Shown here piece after piece: positions 21,788 to 32,748 of a stretch of DNA of 64,000 bases. Position numbers and translations under genes: made by a program. The stretch covers positions 2,480,001-2,544,000 of the forward strand of contig NZ_CP059068.1 of assembly GCF_017798165.1 (NCBI RefSeq), in the 5' to 3' direction. Under the pieces are notes generated by a model. The model ran no database searches. It was given only the letters and a program-made list of their open reading frames with translations, and was not told the DNA's origin. This stretch comes from Rhodoferax sp. AJA081-3. Its GTDB lineage: Bacteria; Pseudomonadota; Gammaproteobacteria; Burkholderiales; Burkholderiaceae_C. Position 1 is the first letter of the stretch. Every line of letters starts with the position of its first letter.

Positions 21788-22816
21788 TTATTGGCGTACT
21801 TTCTCCAGCGCCACCACTTCCTGCTCGATTGCACCAAAATGCTCTGGCCATCCAGGCCCTTCATCTCGATGCGTATGGTGTCGCCGTATTGCATGAATTC
21901 GGTGCTGGGCTGGCCGTTTTGTATGGTTTCCATGGCGCGCTTTTCGGCGATACAGCTGTAGCCATTGGGCCACTCGGTCTTCGCCTGGTCGCCCTCGCCC
22001 TTGGTGACACCCTTGTTGCTGACCGTGCCAGAGCCGATGATGGAGCCGGCGCGCACATTGCGGGTCTTGCACAGGTGGGCAATCAGCTGGCCGAAGTGGA
22101 AGGTCATGTCCGGCCCGGCGTCGCACAAACCCACTTTGCGGCCATTCAGGTGCTGGCCAGCGGCAGGTGTACACGGCCGTTGACCCAGGCATCGCCCAAC
22201 TCGTCGGGCGTGACCGCCACGGGGCTGAAGGCCGTGGCGGGCTTGCTCTGCACAAAACCAAAACCCTTGGCCAACTCGGCCGGTATCAGATTGCGCAGGC
22301 TGACATCGTTGACCAGCAGGACCAGGCGAATACCGTCCAGCGCACGCTCAGGGAGCAGCCCATGGGCATGTCGCTGGTCACAACCGCCACCTCGGCCTCG
22401 AAGTCGATGCCAAAGGCCTCGCTGGCGCAGACGATGGGGTCGCAGGGGCCGGTGAAGTCATCGCTGCCGCCCTGGTACATCAGCGGGTCGGTGTAAAAAC
22501 TCTCCGGCACTTCGGCACCGCGCGCCTTGCGCACCAGCTCCACATGGTTGAGGTAGGCCGAGCCATCGGCCCACTGGTAGGCGCGGGGCAGTGGCGCCAT
22601 ACATTGTGTGGGGTCGAACGGGAAGGTGTGGCGGGCCCGGCCGTTGTTCAGCGTGTCGTACAGGTCCTGCAACTGGGGTGACAGGTAGTTCCAGTCGTCC
22701 AGCACCTGCTGCATGCGGTTGGCAATGTTGGAAGCGTAGACCGCCAGGCTGAGGTCACGGGATACGACGACCAGTTGGCCGTCGCGCGAGCCGTCTTTGT
22801 AAGTTGCGAGTTTCAT
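21788..22816 (-). CDS. Fumarylacetoacetate hydrolase family protein
   Basis: About 342 residues. Starts MKLATYKDGSRDGQLVVVSR. FAH-fold motifs: LPRAYQWADGSAYLNHVELV, GIDFEAEVAVV (metal-binding Glu), SLRNLIPAELAKGFGF, KPATAFSPVAVTPDELG, AGSIIGSGTVSNKG, CIAEKRAMETI, QYGDTIRIEMKGLDG. Ends IEQEVVALEKVRQ at 21788. Frameshifts at ~22355, ~22150 and ~21835. The family hydrolyses C-C bonds of acylpyruvates or fumarylacetoacetate; the substrate is not deducible here. Confidence 0.85.
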
Positions 22817-22847
22817 AGGGGGTGTCGCTCTGAATTAAACTGCGGCC

Positions 22848-24073
22848 ATGCCCCACCTGCCCCCGGCCACCGCCAGCCACCGACCGTCCTGGCGCCTGGT
22901 CCTGCTCACCAGCGTGGTATTGCTGGCACACTGGGCGGTACTGCGTGCTGCGCCGCTGTCACTGGCCGCCCATGCCAGCTCGGATACCAGCTCCGCCTGG
23001 GCTTTTCCACCCGCACCATTGCCGCGGAGACTCCGGTGCGTACTGCGGCCGCCACCCCAGCGGCCAAGCCCACCACCAAACCCGCAACCCGGTCCACCGT
23101 GGCGCCTGCGCCCTACCCGCGGACACACCAGACCCGCGCCCTGCGGAGCAGTATGAGCCTGCCACACAAAGCCTTGAGCAAAATAGCACTCTAGCCCCGT
23201 AGAATCTACACAACTTGCTATTGAAACGGTAGCGACAACTGAATCCAGTGACGAACTGTTTGCCAACAACGACGTGCTGCTGGCCGCCGCGGCAATGCCC
23301 GCCACCAAACCCTCGGCCGCGCGGACCAGCACGGCCAGCCCGACCGCGGCGGCGCTCAGCAGCCAAGGCCGTGCGCAAGTTTGCGTTTCCACCATCCACC
23401 CGTTTGAAGTACGACGTCAAGGGTGAGATCAAGGTTTTCCCTACCATGTAAAGGTGACCTGCAGTGGGCGCAGGACGGCAAGACCTACAACGCACGTATG
23501 GAGATCAGCCACTTCTTGCTGGGCGCGCGGGTGCAGACCAGCACCGGGCGTCTGGGTGCACATGGTCTGGAGCCCACCCGCTTTGGCGACAAGGTGCGCA
23601 GCGAGGTAGCGGCCCACTTCAACTACGAGCAGAACAAGATCACCTTCAGCGCCAATACGCCCGACGCACCCCTTCTGCCCGGCGCACAGGACCAGCTGAG
23701 TGTGGTGCTGCAAATCGGGTCCATGCTGGCCGCTGACCCCAAACTCTTCTCGCAGGGCAGCACGCTGTCCTTCCAGGCGGTAGGCCCCAGATCGGCAGAA
23801 GCCTGGGTCTTTACCATTGGCACCACCGAAAAGCTAGGCCTGCCGGGCGGTGAGCTAAGCGCCCTGCGCGTGTGGCGCGAGCCGCTGGGTGAATACGATT
23901 CGCGTGTGGAAATCTGGTTTGCGCCGGAGATGAACTATTTGCCGGTGCGCATACGCCTGACCCAAGCCAACGGTGATGTAGCGGACCAGTTGTGGAAATC
24001 CACCGAAGGCGCCCGCACCCTTGATTTCATGACTATTGCGCCCACTTGCAATAGAAGCTCTATTATTCCAACC
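22848..24073 (+). CDS. DUF3108 exported protein with repeat-derived linker
   Basis: About 405 residues. An N-terminal membrane anchor/signal (RLVLLTSVVLLAHWAVL) is followed by an Ala/Pro/Thr-rich linker of ~170 residues and the DUF3108 domain: RLKYDVKGEIKG, YNARMEISHFLLGARVQTS, GRLGAHGLEPTRFGDKVRS, NYEQNKITFSAN, WVFTIGTTEKLGLPGGEL, YLPVRIRLTQANGDVADQLW. Frameshifts in the linker and at ~23445. A family-B repeat (23193-23236) lies in the linker and reads TLAPVESTQLAIETVA if one C is restored. No stop separates it from DUF3567. Divergent from the FAH gene. Confidence 0.75.
23193..23236 (+). repeat. Interspersed repeat family B, copy in DUF3108 linker
   Basis: CTCTAGCCCCGTAGAATCTA, then CACAACTTGCTATTGAAACG, then GTAG. 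It shares the head (CTCTAGCCCC[C]GT) and tail (GCTAT.....AGTAG-like) with copies at 39374-39420, 58904-58950 and 62640-62687 and, inverted, 29484-29526. It lies within coding sequence. Confidence 0.65.
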
Positions 24074-24385
24074 ATGCAAACGCTTTACGACTCCGACACC
24101 TATTCGGTCACCCACATGCTGGCCAATGCCGAGGCAGATGGCAAGACGGCTTTGGGTGTGATCAAAACCGTCCAATACCCCAGTGGGGTGCCCACCATGG
24201 CGCGCCATGGCTTTGAAATCGTAGACAAACGCTCGGGCAAAGAGGTGTACCTGGATGGCTCCTGGGCCGAACTGTTCCAGCAGCACATCATGGCCTGGCA
24301 AGTCAACACACCCACGCAAGAAGAAGTGGAAGACACACTGGAGCAATACGCCGAACTGGCACAGAACCCGGTGGTGGTGCACTAA
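24074..24385 (+). CDS. DUF3567 small protein
   Basis: 103 residues from ATG 24074: MQTLYDSDTYSVTHMLAN, HGFEIVDKRSGKEVYLDGSW, AELFQQHIMAWQVNTPTQEE, ending LAQNPVVVH. This matches the betaproteobacterial DUF3567 family (conserved EIVDK...E, C-terminal VVVH), of unknown function. As printed it is in frame with and uninterrupted from DUF3108 upstream. A lost stop through a missing base is more likely than a true fusion, since the DUF3567 Met start is at its normal place. No strong ribosome site is seen. Confidence 0.75.
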   Translation: MQTLYDSDTYSVTHMLANAEADGKTALGVIKTVQYPSGVPTMARHGFEIVDKRSGKEVYLDGSWAELFQQHIMAWQVNTPTQEEVEDTLEQYAELAQNPVVVH

Positions 24386-24390
24386 GGTAG

Positions 24391-24404
24391 TTGACCTTGG
24401 TCAA
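24391..24404. promoter_or_regulatory. FNR/Anr-type box upstream of DksA-like gene
   Basis: TTGACCTTGGTCAA is a perfect dyad, close to the FNR/Anr consensus TTGAT-N4-ATCAA. A possible -10 (CATGAT, 24427-24432) places transcription start near 24439, about 41.5 nt from the box centre, the class II activator geometry. ATG of the downstream gene is at 24466. Confidence 0.5.
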
Positions 24405-24465
24405 GGTGGTTTAACACCAGGCGGCGCATGATGCAGTTGACACCGTACAACACAGGAGCCACCTC

Positions 24466-24831
24466 ATGCAAACACCTACAACCAATAACTACCAGCACCA
24501 ACTGATGACCATGCGTACCGCCCTGCTGGCACAAATCGCCGAGCAACGCGGTGGCATCGTCAGCCGTGCCGACGTGGCAGCCGACCACTTTGGCCGCAGA
24601 GGACAGTGGCGCACAGCTGGCCACCGAACGCGAGTTGGAATTTGCCCTGGGTGAGCGCGAACTGGCAGAGTTGGCCGCCATTGACGCCGCCTTGGCCCGT
24701 CTGCAAGCCGGAACCTATGGCGAATGCACCGACTGTGGTGTGGCCATTGCCCCGCACGGCTGCAGGCAACGCCCGAGGCCCCGCGCTGCATCCACTGCCA
24801 GGAAAAGCAGGAGCAGTTGCACCCGGTCTGA
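24466..24831 (+). CDS. DksA/TraR-type C4 zinc-finger protein
   Basis: About 121 residues. N-terminal helical coiled coil (HQLMTMRTALLAQIAEQRGG; LATERELEFALGERELAELA; AIDAALARLQAGTYGECTDC), then the C4 zinc finger CTDCG...CIHCQ, ending KQEQLHPV. DksA-like proteins bind the RNA polymerase secondary channel; this short form resembles stress-type paralogs rather than the housekeeping 150-residue DksA. Frameshifts at ~24590 and ~24760. Preceded by AGGAG before ATG and by an FNR/Anr-like box, so possibly oxygen-controlled (inference). Confidence 0.8.
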
Positions 24832-24900
24832 ACCCGCCGCGCGCGTAGGCCAAAACCCGTCGCGATGCGGTGGGCGTGGAGGCAGCAAATCCGCGCAGGG

Positions 24901-24960
24901 CCGCCCCAAGCGGATTTAGCCCCTGGGGGCAGCGACCCGCGCAGCGGTGGAGCGTGGGGC
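24901..24960 (+). repeat. Interspersed repeat family A, copy 2
   Basis: CCGCCCCAAGCGGATTTAGC, then CCCTGGGGGCAGCGACCCGC, then GCAGCGGTGGAGCGTGGGGC. Intergenic between the DksA-like gene and purU, ending 25 nt before the purU start. It may form a CCCC/GGGG hairpin. This copy keeps the four-C run missing from the copy inside recG. Confidence 0.8.
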
Positions 24961-24985
24961 TCCACTTCAACGACAATGTCGCTCC

Positions 24986-25826
24986 ATGAGCCAGACCTAC
25001 ATCCTCACCCTGTCATGCCCAGACCGCCTGGGATTGGTCCACGCCGTTTCCGGCTTTTGCTGGAGCGGGTGGCAACATCGAAAAGCCGCCCAGTACAACG
25101 ACCCCGATACTGGCCTGTTTTTCATGCGGGTGCAGTTCACCTGTGTGCGCCTGACCCATTCGGACCTGCGCAGCCAGTTGGCCTTTTGCCAAGCCCTATT
25201 CCATGCAATGGGGCTGCATGCCACGGCGCAGCCCATGAAGACCGTGCTTCTGGTCAGCAAAGAGGGCCACTGCCTCAATGACCTGCTGTTCCGCTGGAAG
25301 AGTGGGCTGCTGGCCATAGACATCCGCGCCATCGTGTCCAACCACCGGCACTTCTACCAGTTGGCCGCCAGCTACAACATCCTTCCACTACATACCGATC
25401 ACGCCGGAGACCAAGGCCCAGGCCGAAGCGCGCCAACTGGAAATCATCGAGTCTGAAGGTGCAGAACTGGTGGTGCTGGCCCGCTACATGCAGATTCTGA
25501 GCGACGAGTTCTGCCAGAAGCTCTCCGGCCGCGCCATCAACATCCACCACTCGTTTTTGCCCAGCTTCAAGGGCGCCAAGCCCTACTACCAGGCCCATGA
25601 CCGCGGCGTGAAGCTGATCGGCGCCACCGCCCACTACGTGACGGCAGACCTGGACGAAGGCCCCATCATCGAGCAGGACGTGGCCCGCGTAGAACACAGC
25701 AAAACCGTGGAAGACCTGACCACCCAGGGCCGCGATACCGAAAGCCAGGTGCTGGCACGCGCCGTCAAGTGGCACAGCGAGCACCGCGTGCTGCTCAACG
25801 GCCATAAGACCGTTATCTTCAAATAG
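24986..25826 (+). CDS. purU: Formyltetrahydrofolate deformylase
   Basis: About 281 residues. Hydrolyses 10-formyl-THF to formate and THF, balancing one-carbon pools. N-terminal ACT domain ([40 protein letters not shown]). The C-terminal formyltransferase-fold domain has the catalytic set in [37 protein letters not shown] (Asn, His, Asp). Frameshifts at ~25058 and ~25385. Start ATG 24986 gives MSQTYILTL. Confidence 0.93.
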
Positions 25827-25849
25827 CCCCCGCCGGGCGCCGCCGGCTT

Positions 25850-27561
25850 TCAACTCTTCAGGTCAAACCGTCCTACGAGTTGATCCAGCGACTGGGCCTG
25901 CTCGTCCAGTGACTGGGCGGCCGCCGCGGCTTCTTCCACCAGTGCGGCGTTCTGTTGGGTGGTCTCGTCGATCTGTGCAATGGCGCGGTTCATCTCGGCA
26001 ATGCCTTCGCTTTGCTCCAGCGAGGCACCCGAGATTTCTTCCATCACCGTACTGACCTCTTCCACCGTCCTGGCCATGTCGGCAATCGTCTGACCCGCGC
26101 TGCGGCCAGTTGAAGCCTTCTTTGACCTGGCGGGTCGAGTTCTCGATCAGGGCACTGATCTCCTTGGCAGCGGTAGCACTGCGTTGCGCCAGGTCGCGCA
26201 CCTCGGCAGCCACCACGGCAAAACCACGGCCTTGCTCACCGGCATGGGCGGCCTCCACCGCGGCATTCAGCGCCAGGATATTGGTCTGGAAGGCAATGCT
26301 CTGGATGGCGCCAATATTGGAATGGATGGCCATCGTGCTCTGGCTGATTTTTTCCATGGTCTGCACCACATTGGCCACCACCTCACCACCCTGGCGCGCG
26401 GCCTGAGTGGCAGTACCCGATAGTTGGGCGGCGCGGGTGGAGCTGTCGGCATACCGCTTGGCAATGGCTGCCAGTTGCTCCACATTGGTGGTGGTGCGCT
26501 CCAGCGACGAGGCCTGTTGTTCGGTACGGTTGGACAGGTCCAGGTTACCCATGGAGATTTCGCGCGAGGCGTTGGCCACCTGGGCCGAACTGTCGGCGAT
26601 CTCCCCATGGTCTCGGCCAACCGGGTCTGCATTTCGTGCAGGGAGTACAACAGGCTTTGGGTGTCATTGGCGGCCAGCTGGATCTCCATGGTCAAGTCTC
26701 CGTCGGCAATACGGCTGGCAATGGACTTGGCATAAGCAGGTTCGCCACCGAGCTGGCGGGTCAGGCGGGCTATCACCCAGCTCCCAACCCCTATCGACAC
26801 AGCAATCAGCAGCAGCACAATGCCGATCACCCATACCAGGGAGGTCTTGTAGATCTCGCCCGCATGGGTCATGGTGGCCTGTGCCGATTGGCCGCGTTGC
26901 GCGACCATGGCGTCCACAATCTTTTCGACCTTGCGGGTCTCGTTGACCAGGCCCGCGTCTTCGGATGCAACGTCAGGGCTCAGCTCCATGAAAGATAAAG
27001 GCTGCTCCTTGACCAGTTTGACGTACTCCCGCAGGCGCTTGCTCCATTTGGCAATAGCCTCCACCAATTGTTTGGCGGTCTCCTTGGATTCGTCGGTGTT
27101 GGACAGGCCCTGGATGGTTTCGATCTTCTTGCCGACTTCCGCCAGGCTTGCTTCAACGTCTTTGGCCAAGGCATCACGCTCGGCAGCGGTGCTGGACGTC
27201 AGCAACTGGGTCTGGGCACGGCTGGCACGCAAGATATTGCTGCGCACCTGTTCGGCGGCCTGCCCAGCGGTGTATTCCTGTTCATAAATGATGCTGGTGG
27301 AGGTGTTCAGGCGCCCCATCTGGAACAGCGAAAACACACCAATGACCAGGGCCCCGCCACCACGACGGCAAAGGCCAGGCGCAGGCTGGCCCGCACCGAC
27401 ATGCCATCGGTTGCTGAACTGGCAGGTTTGATCAAACGCTCACGTACGACTTGCGCCATACCGCCCAAGGCTTTCATGGCTTGCTTTTGTGGAGCTTGTC
27501 GCATGTCTGGCATCGATGGTGACAATGCCGGTTGCAAGCTTTCAACTGAATCGGATTCCAT
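25850..27561 (-). CDS. Methyl-accepting chemotaxis protein
   Basis: About 570 residues. A cytoplasmic N-terminal extension (~60 residues, to [13 protein letters not shown]), a first membrane helix, a periplasmic helical sensor (~95-250), a second helix ([20 protein letters not shown]), HAMP ([12 protein letters not shown]), then the signalling domain with the hairpin tip [20 protein letters not shown] / [20 protein letters not shown]. No C-terminal CheR-binding pentapeptide (ends GRFDLKS). Frameshifts at ~27350, ~26600 and ~26110. ATG 27561 (MESDSVES) or 27576. The ligand is unknown. Confidence 0.9.
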
Positions 27562-27610
27562 CGTGCGGGTCCTCAAATGGAAGGTGCAAAGACCTCAGGA
27601 TAGCCGGGTT

Positions 27611-28444
27611 TTATGCCCGCGTGCCCATTTTCGCCCATTCGGATGGCGCCTGCGGGTGCCCATTGGGGCTAAACGCCAATGGGCCGCGCGGAAACAAAAG
27701 CACCACGGTAGACCCCAGCAAGAATCGCCCCATCTCGGCACCCTGGGCCAAAGACACACCGCCATCGGCATAGGTCCGCTCCACAAATGACCGGGGCGCG
27801 GCGGGTTGACCAGACCGTGCCACACCGTGGCCATACTGCCCACAATGGTGGCGCCCACCAGCACCTGCACAAACGGGCCCTGGTGCGAGTCAAACACACA
27901 GACCACACGCTCGTTGCGCGCAAACAAGCCGGGCACGCCCCGCGCCGTGGTCGGGTTGACCGAGAACAAATCCCCGGCACATAAATCATGCGGCGCAGCA
28001 CCCCGGCACAGGGCATGTGGATGCGGTGGTAGTCCTTGGGGCTCAGGTACAGCGTCGCAAAGTGGCCATCCTCAAACTCTGCGGCCAGCGCGGCATCCCC
28101 ACAAGCGCAGTCGTGGGTAGCTGTGGCCCTTGGCCTGGAAGATCTGGTCTTTGTGGATGGGCCCGAACTGGCTGATGGCGCCGTCTACCGGACACACCAG
28201 GTCGGCCTGTGCCAGCGGGCGGGCGCCGGCCTTCAGGGGCGGGTGAAGAAGTCGTTGAACGTGGCGTAGCTGGCGATGTCGGGGTTGGCCGCCTCGGCCA
28301 TGTTGACGTTGTAACGTTTGACAAACCAGCGGATGACAGAAGTGGTTGTCTTTCCGCTGTGGCGCTGGCCAGCTTGCCAGCCAAGGCGGTGATCGCCTGT
28401 TTGGGGATGAGGTACTGCGGCAATACCGCCAGGGTGTCGGACAC
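27611..28444 (-). CDS. psd: Phosphatidylserine decarboxylase proenzyme
   Basis: About 280 residues; the last step of phosphatidylethanolamine synthesis. Visible: [52 protein letters not shown], and the self-cleavage site [12 protein letters not shown] (LGST, Ser becomes the pyruvoyl group). Start is GTG 28444 with AAGGGA 5 nt upstream. The C-terminus continues about 30 residues past LGST to [10 protein letters not shown]. Frameshifts at ~28350, ~28110 and ~27800. Confidence 0.92.
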
Positions 28445-28512
28445 GGCAGTCCCTTCTTATAGTGTGTTGGTGCCAAGAGGCAGGGGCGAATGGGGCCGGA
28501 TTATAGTAAGCC

Positions 28513-29440
28513 ATGTCCGCTGCCCGCATTCCTCCTATCCAGTGCCTGCTGACCTTTGAAGCATTGGCCCGCCTGCGCAGTGTGACACAGGCTGCTGAAG
28601 AGCAATGTGTGACCCCAGCGCGGTCAGCCATAGGGTCAAACAGCTGGAGCAGATCATTGGTACCAAACTGTTTGGCCGGGCGGACTTTTCGCTGACCACC
28701 GAAGGCAGCGAATACCTGGCCCACGTACGCGAAGGCCTCAGCAGCCTGCAGAAGTTTCCCAGTTCGGCCGCCGCACCCGGCAAACGCAAGCTGCGCCTGG
28801 CGGTGACACCCACGTTTGCACGCTCCATCCTGATCCCGCGGCTGCGCCAGTTCACCGAGGCCTACCCCGAGATTGACCTGACACTGCAGGTTTCCATCCC
28901 GCTGCTGGACGTGGTGGCCGAAGACGCCGACCTGCTGGTGCGTTTTGGGCCGGGGCGGTATGCCGACCTGGAACATGTATGCCTGTCCAAAGATGTTGTC
29001 ACACCGCTGGCATCACCCGCTTTTGTGCGGGAACATGGCCCGTTTGAAGTGGCCCAAGACATCGAAGGCCTGCCACTGCTGCGCAGCCCGCTGGAGCCTT
29101 GGCGCACCTGGTTTGCCGCCCAGGGGCTGGACTGGCCCGAACCCGTGGACGGCTCCCAGTTCAACGACATCGGCCTGATGTGTGATGCCGCGGCCGCGGG
29201 CATGGGTGTGGCCCTGGTCCGCCTCAAGCTGGGCGCCCCTGGCTGGACAATGGCGCTCTGGTGCGCCTGGGCAGCAACGCAGTTTTTGGCAGCAACGTGC
29301 CCAGCCCCCACGCCCACTACCTGTGCTGGCGCACCGGCACCATGGACCGCTGGGAATGCGCGGCGTTTGCGGACTGGTTGAAAAGCGGTGGCCTAGCGTT
29401 CAATTTCTTCACACCCGACCCGCAGGCTTTGCCGTACAGT
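28513..29440 (+). CDS. LysR-type regulator, GcvA-like
   Basis: About 300 residues. [52 protein letters not shown]. Ligand domain: [60 protein letters not shown]. The C-terminus ([18 protein letters not shown]) runs on without a stop in this sequence towards glcD, so the 3' end given is approximate. Frameshifts at ~28615 and ~29240. It is divergent from psd and directly upstream of glcD, its possible target (inference). Confidence 0.82.
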
Positions 29441-29446
29441 GTTCAC

Positions 29447-30943
29447 ATGAACACGCCCACCTCTACCAATCACCCCGATTTGCTACAAAAGCAGAGCTAC
29501 AGAGTAAGGTATTACGGGGGCTCGTGGCCCATTTGCCTTCAAGCAGTCTGTTGTGGAACCGTGAAGACACCACCCCTACGAATGTGATGGCCTGACCGCC
29601 TACCGCCAGCGGCCACTGGTAGTGGCCTTGCCGGAAACGGACGCCCAAGTGGCGGCCGTGCTGAAAACCTGTTTTGACATGGGTGTGCCGGTGGTGGCAC
29701 GTGGCGCGGGCACCGGCCTGTCCGGCGGGGCCATGCCACACGCGCTGGGCGTGACCCTGTCGCTGGCCAAGTTCAACAAAATCCTGAAGCTGGACAAGCG
29801 CAGCCGCACGGCCGTGGTGCAGTGCGGCGTGCGCAACCTGGCCATCAGTGAAGCCGCATCCCCTTGGGCCTGTACTACGCGCCCGACCCGTCCAGCCAGA
29901 TCGCCTGCACCATAGGGGCAACGTGGCCGAGAACTCGGGCGGCGTGCACTGCCTCAAATACGGGCTGACGCTGCACAACGTGCTCAAGGTCAAGGGCTAC
30001 ACGGTGGAGGGCGAGCCCATCACGTTTGGCAGCGACGCGCTGGACACCCCGGCTACGACCTGCTGAGCTTGGTGGTTGGCAGCGAAGGCATGCTGGCAGT
30101 CATCACCGAAGTGACCGTCAAGCTGGTGCCCAAGCCGCAACTGGCGCGCTGCATCATGGCGAGCTTCGACGACCTGCGCAAGGCGGGTGACGCGGTGGCG
30201 GCGGTGATTGCGGCCGGCATCATCCCCGCGGGCCTGGAGATGATGGATAAACCCATGACCGCGGCCGTGGAAGATTTTGTGCACGCCGGTTACGACCTGA
30301 ACGCCGAAGCCATCTTGCTGTGTGAGAGCGACGGCACCCCCGAAGAGGTAGAAGAAGAAATCGGCCGCATGGCAGATGTACTGCGTGCCCACGGCGCCAC
30401 GGCTATTGCAGTGAGCCAGAACGAGGCCGAACGCCTGAAGTTCTGGAGCGGTCGCAAAACGCCTTCCCGGCCAGTGGCCGTATCAGCCCCGACTACATGT
30501 GTATGGACAGCACCATCCCGCGCAAACGCTTGGCCGACATCCTGCTGGCGATTCAGGAAATGGAGAAGAAGTACCAGCTGCGCTGCGCCAATGTGTTCCA
30601 TGCGGGCGATGGCAACCTGCACCCGCTGATCTTGTTCGACGCCAACGACCCCGACCAGTTGCACCGCTGCGAACTGTTTGGTGCCGACATTCTGGAAACC
30701 AGCGTGGCCATGGGCGGCACGGTAACGGGCGAACACGGTGTGGGGGTGGAGAAACTCAACTCGATGTGTGTGCAGTTCTCCGCTGCCGAGAATGCCCAGA
30801 TGATGGGTATCAAGAACGCCTTTGACACCAAGGGTTTGCTCAACCCCGGCAAGGTGATCCCGACGCTGCAGCGCTGTGCGGAGTACGGGAAGATGCTGGT
30901 GCGCGGCGGGCAGATCAAACACCCGGATTTGCCGCGGTTTTGA
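29447..30943 (+). CDS. glcD: FAD-linked glycolate/lactate-type dehydrogenase
   Basis: About 498 residues. FAD-binding PCMH domain: ARGAGTGLSGGAMPHALGVT, YYAPDPSSQIACTIG, GNVAENSGGVHCLKYGLT, VVGSEGMLAVITEVTVKL; C-terminal domain: FHAGDGNLHPLILFD, GTVTGEHGVGVEK, FDTKGLLNPGKVIPT. Catalyses 2-hydroxy-acid oxidation; partners GlcE/GlcF are not in the window. At least five frameshifts. Codons ~12-26 coincide with an inverted family-B repeat (29484-29526), so the N-terminal residues before WNREDTTP are unusual. Confidence 0.85.
29484..29526 (-). repeat. Possible interspersed repeat family B, copy in glcD
   Basis: Minus strand: AGCCCCCGTAATACCTTACT, then CTGTAGCTCTGCTTTTGTAG, then CA. The head AGCCCCCGT and the tail TAGCT....TTNNTAGCA align with the copy at 39374-39420 when gapped. 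The match is weaker than for the other copies. Confidence 0.4.
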
Positions 30944-31155
30944 GAGGCAAAAGCCACTACCACCAGCAAGCACCGCGCCTCGCTTCCAGCCGCTGGCGTA
31001 ATGCGGAAGAATAAGTGGATACCAGGAAAAAGTCCGAGGGGAATACCGTTTCCTTGATCTAAAGCAACACCGCGCAGCACCATCCCGTGGTCGACTAGGG
31101 CCGCATCCACACGTCGTATTCGGTGAGCTCGATTTACTCAAACGGGGAGGAAACC

Positions 31156-32748
31156 ATGCGCAACAACGTACCGGTCACCAACAAGGCCTACCAAATGTCG
31201 GCCAACCAGACTTTGGTGTCCGTCACCGACCTCAAGGGCCGTATCACCTACTGCAACCCTGCCTTTATCGAGGTCAGCGGATTCACCCGCGAGGAACTGC
31301 TGGGCCAAGCCCACAATATCGTTCGCCATCCGGACATGCCGCAAGAGGCCTTCCGCGATTTGTGGAACACCATCCAGAACAAATTGCCCTGGACGGGTTT
31401 GGTGAAGAACCGGCGCAAGAACGGAGACCATTACTGGGTGCGCGCCAATGCAACCCCCATGATGGATGGCGACACCGTCACCGGCTACCTGTCGGTACGC
31501 ACCGCCCCTTCGGCGCAAGAGGTCAGCATGGCAGAGGGTCTGTATGCCCAGATGCGTGAAGACGCCAAAGCAGGCCATGCGCGCGTGGCATTGCACCGCG
31601 GCGCCGTGCTGCAGCAGGGTGCGATGGGCAAGCTGCAGCGGCTGCTGAGCCCCGGCATGGGGCAAAATTGTCGCCCTCAAATGGTGGCCGCCGGCCTGCC
31701 GGGTATCGCCATGTGGATCGGCCTGCCTCTTGCCGTTGTGGCCATCGTCTACGCATGCGCCATTGCCGGGGCAGCCTGGCTGACCTGGCAACTGGCCATG
31801 AAACCGCTGGAAGGGCTGGTGGCCGATGCCAACCACCTGGCTTCGGGGACCTGTCGCACCGCGTGAAGACCGGAGACACCGGCTTGGTGGGGCAGCTGCA
31901 GCAGGCTTTGAACCAGATGTCGGTCAACCTGCGCACGGTTGTCAGCGATGTGCGGTCCGAGGTGGACCACCTGCATATTGCAATGCAGGAGATAGCCGAC
32001 GGCAACCAGGACATGTCGTCCCGAACCGAATCACAGGCCAGCAGTCTGGAGCAGACCGCGGCGTCCATGGAAGAAATCAGCGGCACCGTCCAGCAAAGCG
32101 CCGCGTCTGCGGTGCGGGGGTCGAGCTGGCCCATGAAACGGCCCACGTCACCTCGCGCAGCAACGAGGCTGTGCACTCCGTGGCCGAGACCATGAAGGGC
32201 ATCACCGAGTCGTCGCTGCGCATCCAGGAGATCATTCAACTCATTGAGGGTGTGGCCTTTCAAACCAACATCCTGGCCCTGAACGCGGCCGTAGAAGCCG
32301 CACGCGCGGGTGAACAAGGACGCGGCTTTGCGGTGGTGGCCACCGAAGTACGCGCACTGGCACAGCGGACCACCGGTGCCGCCCGGGAGATCAAACAACT
32401 CATCACCGAATCCGCCGAGCGGGTGCAAAAGGCAGCGAACAAACCGACCAGGCCCTGCAGCGCATGGACGATGCCCAGCAGTCGGTGACCAAGGTCAGCA
32501 CGGTGCTGGACGAGATCAAAACCGCGGGCACGGAACAAACCATGGGCATTCGCCAGATCAACGAAGCCATTTCGCACATGGACACCATCACCCAGCAAAA
32601 CGCCGCCATGGTGGAACAGCTGGCCGCGTCGGCCAAAGCCGTGCAGGAACAGGTGGAGGGTGTGAGCAACTCCATGCGCCTGTTCCGCCTGGTGCGGGGA
32701 GCGCACGTTGTCGCAAATGGATGCGGTGGAGATGCGCAAGAGCCATAA
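31156..32748 (+). CDS. Aer-like PAS chemoreceptor
   Basis: About 530 residues. The N-terminal PAS domain matches aerotaxis receptors: [65 protein letters not shown] membrane-anchor segment, then HAMP ([20 protein letters not shown]) and a methyl-accepting domain with tip [21 protein letters not shown] likely energy/oxygen taxis receptor by homology to Aer (FAD in PAS). GGGGAGG lies 4 nt before ATG 31156. Frameshifts at ~31660, ~31850, ~32110 and ~32430. The tail [16 protein letters not shown] lacks a CheR pentapeptide. Confidence 0.88.

Noticed and set aside
24037..24067. Further copy of repeat B at the DUF3108/DUF3567 junction
   Set aside because: Only a short ACTTGC.ATAGAA-like stretch matches; the diagnostic CTCTAGCCCC head is absent.
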